DNA of 64,000 nt from Bradyrhizobium septentrionale. Lineage in GTDB: Bacteria; Pseudomonadota; Alphaproteobacteria; Rhizobiales; Xanthobacteraceae. The translations under genes and the position numbers were made by a program. Positions 54,530 through 64,000 of this stretch are shown in pieces. Position 1 is the stretch's first letter, and each line of letters starts with the position of its first letter. The stretch spans positions 3,056,501 through 3,120,500 of the forward strand of contig NZ_CP088285.1 of the NCBI RefSeq assembly GCF_011516645.4, written 5' to 3'. The notes under the pieces were generated by a model. The model was given only the letters and a program-made list of their open reading frames with translations, was not told the DNA's origin and made no database searches.

Positions 54530-55669
54530 ATGAGGACCTTCGCAAAACGCATGTACGACCAGCTTTGGACCCGCAAGACGCAGCTGGCGCTCGCGGTCCG
54601 GATCGCGTCCGCGGGCGTCGCGGCCTATACCATCGCGCTGGCGCTGAACCTGATGCTGCCGCTGTGGGCGGTGCTGACCTCGCTGATTGTGACCCAAATG
54701 AGCGTCGGCCGCTCGCTGAAGGCGACCCGTGACTACATGCTCGGCACCATCGGCGGCGCGATCTATGGCGGCGCCATCGCGGTGCTGATCCCGCATTCCG
54801 GCGAGGGCAGCCTGCTGGCGCTGCTGGTATTGGCGATCGTGCCGCTGGCCTTCATCGCCGCGCTCAATCCCAGCCTGAACTCGGCGACGGTGACGGCGGT
54901 GATCGTGCTGCTGCTGCCGACGATGCATCACTCCAACCCGCTGGATTCGGCGATCGATCGCGTCCTCGAGGTCACGGTCGGCGCGCTCACCGGGCTTGCG
55001 ATCTCGTTCCTGGTGCTGCCGTCGCGCGCGGTCAGCCAGATCAGGGTCAATGCATCGAAGCTCCTGGAACTGCTCTCGGCGGCATTCGCCGAATTGCTCG
55101 CCGGCCTGACCCGCGGTCTCGACAACGACGCGCTGCACCGGATCCAGGACGGCATCGGCACCGCGGTGACAAATTTGCACGCGACCGGCCTCGAGGCCGA
55201 GCGCGAGCGCTCGATGCATCTGTCGTCGGGGCCTGATACCGGGCCGCTGCTGCGCACGATCCAGCGGCTGCGCCATGATGTCGTGATGATCGGGCGGGCC
55301 TGTGTGGTCCCGCTGCCGGCCGATATCCAGGCCAGGCTGGCGCGGCCGCTCGCCGACGTCAGCAAGGCGATCGTCACCTATATGGTCGCGGTCGCGACCG
55401 CATTGCGCGCCGGCAGCGGCCCGGCCGACATGGCGCCGGTCGATGCGGCGCTGCACGCCTACACCGAGGAGGTTGGCGCGGTCCGCAGGGACGGCCTGAT
55501 CCGCGGCCTGCCGGTCGATGCCGCCGAACGCTTCTACGCGCTCGGCTTCTCGCTCGAGCAGATGCGGCAGAACCTCAACGACCTCAAGCGCTGTCACGGC
55601 AATTGGTGCACGAACGAGGAGGCTTCCGAGAAGATCGTCGCGGACACTCCGGAGAAGAGCGCGGCATGA
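54530..55669 (+). CDS. FUSC-family (aromatic-acid-exporter-like) membrane protein
   Basis: A 379-residue inner-membrane protein. About six helices fill residues 20-170 (LALAVRIASAGVAAYTIALA; LPLWAVLTSLIVTQMSVGRS; FIAALNPSLNSATVTAVIVL), and a cytoplasmic helical domain follows. This matches FUSC/ArAE-like exporters of aromatic acids and other anions. The ATG at 54530 follows AGGG. The frame is open upstream to 52973 but only as antisense noise over the PrpD gene. It is convergent with the isomerase gene 7 bp away. Confidence 0.88.
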   Translation: MRTFAKRMYDQLWTRKTQLALAVRIASAGVAAYTIALALNLMLPLWAVLTSLIVTQMSVGRSLKATRDYMLGTIGGAIYGGAIAVLIPHSGEGSLLALLVLAIVPLAFIAALNPSLNSATVTAVIVLLLPTMHHSNPLDSAIDRVLEVTVGALTGLAISFLVLPSRAVSQIRVNASKLLELLSAAFAELLAGLTRGLDNDALHRIQDGIGTAVTNLHATGLEAERERSMHLSSGPDTGPLLRTIQRLRHDVVMIGRACVVPLPADIQARLARPLADVSKAIVTYMVAVATALRAGSGPADMAPVDAALHAYTEEVGAVRRDGLIRGLPVDAAERFYALGFSLEQMRQNLNDLKRCHGNWCTNEEASEKIVADTPEKSAA

Positions 55670-55676
55670 TTGCGGA

Positions 55677-56333
55677 CTACGCCGTGCGGCGCGTCAGGCC
55701 CTTGCTCTCCAAGCGCCAGATCAGGAGGTCGATACGGTCCTGACCGAAGAACGGTTCGTTCTCGAATACGAAGGTCGGCACGCCCCAATGGCCGGACGCG
55801 GCGTGCGCGTCCTCGTTGCCCTTGATGACCCCTTCATAGCGATCGGGATCGGCGGCGACAGCCGCGTCCATCGCGGCGAGATCGAAGCCTGCGGCGGTCG
55901 CGGCCACCGCCAGATGATTGCCCTCGTTCCAGCCCTTCACCGAGCCGTCCCACAGCACGCGGCTGATCGCGGCGGTGAAGGCAAGCGAGCGGCCCTCAAG
56001 TTGGGCTGCGGCACCGAGCCGGGTCAGGCGGTGGATGTAGGGCTGGTGTTCGGCGACGTCGAGCGTCGTCATGTCCTGCACGATCGGGTCCGGGCGCGGG
56101 AAGCGGAACGGGATGTTCTCGTGCTTGGCGACCCGGCTGGAATCGAGCACGACATAGCGGGCGAAGCGCGGATCGGTCTTCTTGAAGAAGCCGGGCACCC
56201 GCACCGCGAGCGGATAGACCGGCCGCAAATTCACCGCGACGTCGTAGTCGGCGACCATCTGCAGCGTCTTCGGCAGCGCAAGATAGCTGTAGGGGCTGCG
56301 AAACGAGAAGAACAGGTCGACCGACAGGGCCAT
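55677..56333 (-). CDS. 2-hydroxychromene-2-carboxylate isomerase-like (DsbA family) protein
   Basis: A 218-residue kappa-class GST/DsbA-fold enzyme. The N-terminus VDLFFSFRSPYSYLALPKTL has the HCCA-isomerase Ser in place of the CxxC of DsbA. GHWGVPTFVFENEPFFGQDR near the end is the family cis-Pro segment. HCCA isomerase acts in naphthalene degradation with glutathione; most homologues have unknown substrates. It is cytoplasmic, with no signal peptide. It is followed in the same strand order by DUF2867 and MATE genes upstream, with 3- and 10-bp gaps. Confidence 0.9.
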   Translation of the reverse strand: MALSVDLFFSFRSPYSYLALPKTLQMVADYDVAVNLRPVYPLAVRVPGFFKKTDPRFARYVVLDSSRVAKHENIPFRFPRPDPIVQDMTTLDVAEHQPYIHRLTRLGAAAQLEGRSLAFTAAISRVLWDGSVKGWNEGNHLAVAATAAGFDLAAMDAAVAADPDRYEGVIKGNEDAHAASGHWGVPTFVFENEPFFGQDRIDLLIWRLESKGLTRRTA

Positions 56334-56336
56334 GCG

Positions 56337-56810
56337 CTAGCCTCCGGCCTTGCGCAGCATCGCCGGCACGATCAGGCGGTGGAACGGCAGGATCACCGCG
56401 AGATAGGCGCGCCCGAGCCGATTGTGGGTGAGCACCAGCGTGGTCGCGGTGATGCTGCGCGCGGGTCCTTCGGGCGCGACGTCGACGACGAGCCGGAAGT
56501 CGAGATGCTTGTCGTTGAAGCCCGCGACCAGCCGCTCCGGCGTTTCGCTGACCACCGGAAATATTCCGATCATGTCACGCGCCACGCCCTGCGTCGCGCC
56601 CGAGGTCTTCAGGCCGAACGGTGAGACCAGCAGATTGCGCAGAGCGATCAGCCATTCGATCCAGCGCGGTTGCCGCGCCACCATGGCCTCTGCGGCGTGC
56701 CGGGCATCGAGATCGGGATGCGTGGTCGCGATCCTGAACGCATCGATGAACTGCGCGCCGGCGAGCAGCGCGGCGGGATCCACGTTCGGCGTGACCTCGT
56801 CAACCTTCAT
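56337..56810 (-). CDS. DUF2867 protein
   Basis: A 157-residue protein with the DUF2867 pattern (PRWIEWLIALRNLLVSPFGL; ERLVAGFNDKHLDFRLVVDV; VLTHNRLGRAYLAVILPFHR). The ATG at 56810 is chosen since similarity starts at MKVDEVTPNVDPA; longer forms overlap the MATE gene in antisense-like sequence. Function is unknown; the family often occurs fused or next to SDR-type oxidoreductases. It lies 3 nt before the isomerase gene, so they are probably co-expressed. Confidence 0.85.
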   Translation of the reverse strand: MKVDEVTPNVDPAALLAGAQFIDAFRIATTHPDLDARHAAEAMVARQPRWIEWLIALRNLLVSPFGLKTSGATQGVARDMIGIFPVVSETPERLVAGFNDKHLDFRLVVDVAPEGPARSITATTLVLTHNRLGRAYLAVILPFHRLIVPAMLRKAGG

Positions 56811-56820
56811 CGAGCAACCT

Positions 56821-58218
56821 TCATCCAACCAGTCTGCGTGCCAGCAGGCGGAAACGCAAGATAAGGAGGGTCGCATAGACAGCAGTCCCGAGCGACAGCC
56901 CGATCCAGACGCCGGCGGCGTCGAGCTTCGCCCAGAAGGCAAGCGCGGAGGCCGACGCGAATCCCACCAGCCAGTAGCTGATGACGGCGAACAGCAGCGG
57001 CACCTGGGTGTCGTTCATGCCGCGCAGCGCGCCGGCGGTGGTGGTCTGCACGCCGTCGGCGATGAAGAAGGTGGCGCCGATCAACAGCAGCGCCGCGGTG
57101 AGCTGCGCGGTGGCGTCGGAGGCCTCGCCGAGAAACAGCGCCGCGATCTCGAAGCGCCCCAGGATCACCGCGAGCGTCATGACGCTCATGAACACGCCGG
57201 CGAGCGCGACCGCGACAAAGCCGGCGCGCTGCACCGCCTCGGTATCACGGCGGCCGACCGCCTGGCCGACCCGCACCGTGGCGGCCATGCTGACGCCGAA
57301 CGGCACCATGAACAGGATCGCCGCGATCTGCAGCGCGATCTGGTGTGCGGCCAGCGCCGTGGTGCTGATCAGCCCCATCAACAGGCCGGCCGCGCCGAAC
57401 AGGCCGTATTCCAGCAGGAAGGCGATCGAGATCGGCGCGCCGATCGCGACGAGCTTGCCCATCAGCGGCCAGTCGATGCGCCAGGCGCGGCTGAACACGT
57501 GGTACTTGCGGAACGGGCGGCGGCGCGCCGCGAACCAGACGCCGCCGACGAAGGTGGCGAGATTGACGATCGTGGTCGCCAGTCCGGCGCCGAACATGCC
57601 AAGCTCGGGCATGCCCCATTTGCCGTAGAGCAAAAGGTAGACCATCAGCGCGTTGGCCGGGATCGCGGCGAGCGTGATCCACAGCACCGGCTCGGGCCGG
57701 TTCACCGCGCTCATGAAGCCCCGGAGCGCGATGAACCACAGCGCCGGCAGGATGCCCCAAGCCAGCCCGAACAGATATTGCTGCGCCAGATGCGCGGTGG
57801 CCGGGCTCTGGCCGAGCGCGAGCAGGATGCGCTCGCCCTGGAACGGCAGCGCCATCAGCGGCAGCACCATGAAGAAGGCGGCCCACAGCCCGACCCGCAG
57901 CGCGCGCCGCATCACGCGCGGGTTGCGCGCGCCGAACGCCTGCGCCGCCAGCGGCGAGACCGCCGACATCATGCCCATACCGATGGTGAAGCTGACGAAG
58001 TACACGGTATGCGCCAGTGCCGCGGCGGCGACGTTCTCGCTGCCGAGCCGCCCGATGAAGGCGAGATCGGTCGTCATCATCGCGATCTGCCCGAGTTGCG
58101 TCAGCGCAAGCGGCACCGCGAGCTTCAGCGTTTCCGCGAGCTCGGCCGTGAGCAGCTTGCGAGAGGGGACGACGGCCGCGCGCGACGCGGCCGGGTCGAT
58201 CTTGTCGATGCAGGTCAT
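56821..58218 (-). CDS. MATE-family multidrug efflux transporter
   Basis: A 465-residue NorM-type MATE exporter with 12 predicted helices. Marks are PLALTQLGQIAMMTTDLAFI, GMGMMSAVSPLAAQAFGARN and VRVGQAVGRRDTEAVQRAG. It would move cationic drugs or metabolites out with Na+ or H+. The ATG at 58218 precedes a 37-residue N-terminal tail before helix 1. The DUF2867 gene starts 10 nt past its stop, so the three minus-strand genes 55.7-58.2 kb form one unit. Confidence 0.92.
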   Translation of the reverse strand: MTCIDKIDPAASRAAVVPSRKLLTAELAETLKLAVPLALTQLGQIAMMTTDLAFIGRLGSENVAAAALAHTVYFVSFTIGMGMMSAVSPLAAQAFGARNPRVMRRALRVGLWAAFFMVLPLMALPFQGERILLALGQSPATAHLAQQYLFGLAWGILPALWFIALRGFMSAVNRPEPVLWITLAAIPANALMVYLLLYGKWGMPELGMFGAGLATTIVNLATFVGGVWFAARRRPFRKYHVFSRAWRIDWPLMGKLVAIGAPISIAFLLEYGLFGAAGLLMGLISTTALAAHQIALQIAAILFMVPFGVSMAATVRVGQAVGRRDTEAVQRAGFVAVALAGVFMSVMTLAVILGRFEIAALFLGEASDATAQLTAALLLIGATFFIADGVQTTTAGALRGMNDTQVPLLFAVISYWLVGFASASALAFWAKLDAAGVWIGLSLGTAVYATLLILRFRLLARRLVG

Positions 58219-58316
58219 GACGGCACGCTTAGCACGGCAAACCGGCCGGAAGGATGGCCAAGCTGCCCAAACGCGACGATCTCACGCAGAGGTCGTCGTG
58301 CCCTGAGTTATTGGTT

Positions 58317-58363
58317 GAGCATGATCCGACCGGAAAACCGCTTCGCACGTTTCCGGATCATGC
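58317..58363. repeat. Dispersed repeat family B, copy 4
   Basis: GAGCATGATCCGACCGGAAA...TTTCCGGATCATGC, directly past the MurA-like stop (58369). With 2950-2998 this is the second copy that abuts a gene 3' end. Confidence 0.75.
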
Positions 58364-58368
58364 CCGGA

Positions 58369-59661
58369 TCACGATCGCGCTGGGATCCGCTTGATCCTGG
58401 CGCCGAGCGCGTTGAGCCGCTCCTCGATCCGCTCATAACCGCGCTCGATCTGGTCAGCGTTGTTGATGGTGGAGGTGCCCTCGGCGCAAACCGCGGCAAG
58501 CAGCATCGCCATGCCGGCGCGGATGTCGGGCGAGCTCATCGGCGCGCCGCGCAGCCGGCTGGGGCCGGCGACGATCGCGCGATGCGGGTCACACAATACG
58601 ATGCGGCCGCCCATCGCGATCAGATTGTCGACGAAGAACATCCGCGACTCGAACATCTTCTCGTGCATCAGGATGACGCCGTCGCACTGCGTCGCGGTGA
58701 CGATCGCGATCGACATCAGGTCGGCCGGAAACGCCGGCCAGGGCTGGTCCTCGAGCTTCGGCACATGGCCGCCGAAATCGTCCTGGATCTTCATGGTCTG
58801 GTTCGATGGCACGACGAGGTCGTCGCCCTCGATGCCGCAGACGATGCCGAGCCGCTCGAAGCCCATCCGGATCGAGCGCAGATGCTCGACACCGGCGCGC
58901 GCGATGCGCAGCGGCGAACGGGTCACCGCGGCAAGCCCGATCAGTGAGCCGACCTCGATATGGTCGGGCTGGATCGCGTAGGTCGTGCCGCCGAGCGTCG
59001 CCGACCCATGCACGGTGATGGTGTTGGTGCCGATGCCTTCGATCTTGGCGCCGAGCGCGACCAGGAAATTCGCGAGGTCCTGCACATGCGGCTCGGAGGC
59101 CGCGTTGCGCAGATAGGTGGTGCCGCGGGCGGCGACGGCGGCGACCAGCGCGTTCTCCGTCGCGGTGACGCTGGGTTCGTCGAGGAACACGTCGGCGCCC
59201 TTCAGCCGCGAGGCGCGGAATTCGAGCCGGTGCGTCGCGGTCACGGTGGCGCCGAGCTGTTCGAAGGCCAAAAAGTGCGTGTCGAGCCGGCGGCGGCCGA
59301 TCACGTCGCCGCCGGGCGGTGGCAGTGCGACCTCACCGCAACGCGCGAGCAGCGGACCCGCGAGCAGGATCGAGGCGCGGATGCGCGCGCACAGCGCCGG
59401 GTCGAGATCGGCGGCGCGGATCTCCTTGGCGTGGATCTGCAGCGTGTTGCGCTCGGTCCATTCGGCGGCGGCGCCGACCGAACGGCACAGCTCGACCAGC
59501 GTTTCGGTATCGCGGATGCGTGGTACGTTGGTCAGCGTGACCGGATGCTCGGTCAACAGCGCCGCGGCGATGATCGGCAGCGCGGAATTCTTGTTGCCCG
59601 ACGGCTCAATGGTGCCCGAAAGGCGGCGGCCGCCTTCGACGATGTATTGGATCGGCGGCAC
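58369..59661 (-). CDS. murA: MurA homologue (UDP-GlcNAc enolpyruvyl transferase) with Asp at the catalytic Cys position
   Basis: MurA starts peptidoglycan synthesis by moving enolpyruvate from PEP to UDP-GlcNAc. The 430-residue protein has SGNKNSALPI near residue 21 (Lys24), Arg94 in ARIRASILLAGP and the C-terminal DQPWPAFPADLMS. In the active-site loop PPPGGDVIGRRRLD residue 119 is Asp, where E. coli has Cys115. Asp is known in fosfomycin-insensitive MurAs of mycobacteria and chlamydiae. The start is a GTG (59661) after AGGGG. It may be a second paralogue beside a Cys-type MurA elsewhere. Confidence 0.9.
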   Translation of the reverse strand: MPPIQYIVEGGRRLSGTIEPSGNKNSALPIIAAALLTEHPVTLTNVPRIRDTETLVELCRSVGAAAEWTERNTLQIHAKEIRAADLDPALCARIRASILLAGPLLARCGEVALPPPGGDVIGRRRLDTHFLAFEQLGATVTATHRLEFRASRLKGADVFLDEPSVTATENALVAAVAARGTTYLRNAASEPHVQDLANFLVALGAKIEGIGTNTITVHGSATLGGTTYAIQPDHIEVGSLIGLAAVTRSPLRIARAGVEHLRSIRMGFERLGIVCGIEGDDLVVPSNQTMKIQDDFGGHVPKLEDQPWPAFPADLMSIAIVTATQCDGVILMHEKMFESRMFFVDNLIAMGGRIVLCDPHRAIVAGPSRLRGAPMSSPDIRAGMAMLLAAVCAEGTSTINNADQIERGYERIEERLNALGARIKRIPARS

Positions 59662-59847
59662 GCGGAATGTCCCCTAACGCATCATGCAGACTTGGATTCA
59701 GACTCGGCCATTCAAAATTCCACAACGGAATCAATGGCAGTTCGGCACCGTAACACAGTTTCCGATGCAGCATCCACCCGAAAGGTAGCCGTGCGACAGC
59801 GCCGATCGCGCCGTCACGGATGCGTCATTTGGTCGGGGTGCAGGCCT

Positions 59848-62512
<2,665 letters not shown>

Positions 62513-63649
62513 TCAGCCGCGCGGTGTGGCGCGGCCGGGTTCGACGTCGAAAATCTCCCCTCGCGGGCCGATGTCGACGAAGGCGGCAGGGTCCGCGCCG
62601 GTCATCCAGACCTGCGCGCCGAGCTTGGCGAGTTCGTCGAACAATGCCTTGCGCCTGTTGGGATCGAGATGGGCGACGACCTCGTCGAGCAAGAGCAGCG
62701 GCACGATACCGGTCATCTCCGCGACCATCGTGGCGTGCGCCAGCACCAGCCCGATCAGCAGCGCCTTCTGCTCGCCGGTCGAGGCATCGCGGGCCGGCAT
62801 GTTCTTCGGCGCGTAGATCACCTGCAGATCGGTCAGATGCGGGCCGTCGAGCGTGCGTCCGGCGGCGGCGTCGCGCGACCGGCTGGCGCGCAGGATCTCG
62901 CGGTAGCGGTCCTCCACCGCCGTTGCAGGCTCCTGCAGCAGCGCATTCTCCATCCAGCCGTCGAGCATGATCTCGGCGGACGGGAAGGCCGACGCGGCGC
63001 CGCGCTCGCGCAGCATCACGGCGAGCTTGGCGGCGGTCTGGCCGCGCGATGCGGCGACCGCGACCGCAAGCTCCGCGGTCTCGCGCTCGATCGCGTCACA
63101 CCAATGGTCGTCGTAGTTGCGCACCTCGAGCAGGCGGTTGCGCGAGCGCAGCGAACGCTCCAGCGCCGAGACGCGGCTGGAATGCTCGGAATCGATCGCC
63201 AGCACCAGGCGGTCGAAGAAGCGCCGCCGCTCGGACGCGGCGCCCATGAACAGGCCGTCCATCGCGGGCGTCAGCCACACCATACGCAGATGGTCGCCGA
63301 ACGCGGTTGCGGAACCCACCGGTTCGCGATCGATCCGGCAGCGCCGTGTGTTGCCCGCCTCGCCGGTCGGCGGATCGATGCCGGTGCCGAGCGTGGCGAG
63401 GCCCAGTGCGCCCTCGACCTCGGCCGAGACCGCCCAGGAGCCGTCGCCCTGATTGTCGGCGATGTCCTCCAAGGTCGCGCGGCGCAGGCCGCGGCCCGGC
63501 GACAGGAACGAGATCGCCTCCATGCAATTGGTCTTGCCGGCGCCGTTCGGCCCGACCAGCACCACCATGTCGCCCGCGACCTGCAGCGTCGCGGTCCGGT
63601 AACTGCGGAAATGCGTCAGCGACAGGCGATGAATGCGGGACGGGGTCAT
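62513..63649 (-). CDS. recF: DNA replication and repair protein RecF
   Basis: RecF is an SMC-like ATPase that loads RecA at gaps with RecO and RecR. The 378-residue protein has LTHFRSYRTATLQ near residue 11, the P-loop GPNGAGKT at 33-40, the signature GEQKALLIGLVLAHA and Walker B LLLLDEVVAHLD. The ATG at 63649 fits the family start MTPSRIHRLSLTHF. It lies upstream of gyrB on the same strand. Confidence 0.97.
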   Translation of the reverse strand: MTPSRIHRLSLTHFRSYRTATLQVAGDMVVLVGPNGAGKTNCMEAISFLSPGRGLRRATLEDIADNQGDGSWAVSAEVEGALGLATLGTGIDPPTGEAGNTRRCRIDREPVGSATAFGDHLRMVWLTPAMDGLFMGAASERRRFFDRLVLAIDSEHSSRVSALERSLRSRNRLLEVRNYDDHWCDAIERETAELAVAVAASRGQTAAKLAVMLRERGAASAFPSAEIMLDGWMENALLQEPATAVEDRYREILRASRSRDAAAGRTLDGPHLTDLQVIYAPKNMPARDASTGEQKALLIGLVLAHATMVAEMTGIVPLLLLDEVVAHLDPNRRKALFDELAKLGAQVWMTGADPAAFVDIGPRGEIFDVEPGRATPRG

Positions 63650-63658
63650 GTTACCTTG

Positions 63659-63685
63659 TCATTGCCGGGCTTGACCCGGCAATCC
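63659..63685. repeat. Short palindrome between recF and the GIY-YIG gene
   Basis: ATTGCCGGG and CCCGGCAAT around CTTGA make a 9-bp stem, a short relative of the family H element at 24798-24885. Confidence 0.6.
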
Positions 63686-63695
63686 ATCGTCCGCG

Positions 63696-63983
63696 TCAGC
63701 GGACAATTTCATCATATAAATCTCGCCAATCGGGATTGCCGCCGACGATCAGATCGATTTTCCACTCGCCCGACCAGTGCTTGATGTTTTTCTCGCGCTG
63801 AAGCGCCGCTGCGATAGTCTCATGCGCCTCAAAGTAGACCAGCGTTTTGATCCCGTACCGTTTCGTAAAGCTCTCTGCCAGCCCCTCGCGATGCTCGTAG
63901 ATGCGCCGGACCAGATTGTTGGTTACGCCGACGTACAGGGTTCCACCGGGCTTGCTGGCGGGGATGTACACCCAATAAGTCAT
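63696..63983 (-). CDS. GIY-YIG nuclease-domain protein (UPF0213/YhbQ-like)
   Basis: A 95-residue protein made of one GIY-YIG domain: YWVYIPASKPGGTLYVGVTN with the GTLYVG variant, then LVRRIYEHREG (Arg) and YFEAHETIAAALQREKNIKH (Glu). Single-domain members of this type nick DNA or are of unknown role, and many copies occur in rhizobial genomes. The ATG at 63983 lies 17 nt inside the window edge. It stands between recF and whatever lies beyond 64000, probably as an insertion in the dnaN-recF interval. Confidence 0.9.
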   Translation of the reverse strand: MTYWVYIPASKPGGTLYVGVTNNLVRRIYEHREGLAESFTKRYGIKTLVYFEAHETIAAALQREKNIKHWSGEWKIDLIVGGNPDWRDLYDEIVR

Positions 63984-64000
63984 TTTGTTTGATGGATGGC

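Overview
The window reads as chromosome of an alphaproteobacterium of the Bradyrhizobium/Rhodopseudomonas type. It has high GC, runs of RNA- and translation-related genes (rimP-nusA-ylxR-infB-rbfA; miaB-phoH-ybeY-corC-lnt; nifU-like-tsaB-rimI-fur), and a gyrB-recF pair that in this group usually lies near dnaA and the origin. Many gaps hold the dispersed palindromic repeats common in such genomes. The genus assignment is inference from gene content and repeat style; no rRNA or tRNA gene was seen.

Layout. (1) 1-6310: minus-strand operon rimP-nusA-ylxR-infB and the first five codons of rbfA, with a candidate promoter and a terminator-like leader before rimP. (2) 6.4-24.8 kb: mostly minus-strand housekeeping genes for tRNA modification, envelope biogenesis (lnt, murJ), iron regulation (fur) and ribosome maturation (ybeY, rimI), ending with a plus-strand PfkB sugar/adenosine kinase. 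(3) 24.9-35.4 kb: metabolic and regulatory genes: an acyl-CoA ligase, a serine hydrolase, a succinate-semialdehyde dehydrogenase, a PilZ-PAS-GGDEF protein, and a cluster of amino-acid-type solute-binding protein, GntR regulator and FAD-dependent amine/amino-acid oxidase. (4) 35.4-41.3 kb: an ISAs1-family element with a perfect 10-bp target duplication, a SulP-STAS-cyclic-nucleotide-domain transporter, and a two-gene accessory module (glycosyltransferase-like protein plus a transglutaminase-like Cys-His-Asp protein). (5) 41.5-50 kb: crotonase, purC, pirin, GNAT, a membrane-anchored AraC regulator, an IS481-family element, a serine hydrolase and a DUF1330 protein. (6) 50.3-53 kb: an IS30-family element with a frameshifted transposase and an IS1182-family element. 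(7) 53-64 kb: MmgE/PrpD, FUSC-type exporter, DsbA-like isomerase, DUF2867, MATE exporter, a MurA homologue with Asp where the catalytic Cys is expected, gyrB, recF and a GIY-YIG protein.

The strongest non-routine observations are these. All four insertion sequences sit inside intergenic palindromic repeats, and two of them interrupt what looks like one repeat copy. The MurA homologue carries a Cys-to-Asp change. A terminator lies in the leader of the nusA operon. The two-gene surface-type module at 39.1-41.3 kb has no clear precedent that I recognise. No CRISPR array, prophage or recognisable defence system was seen.
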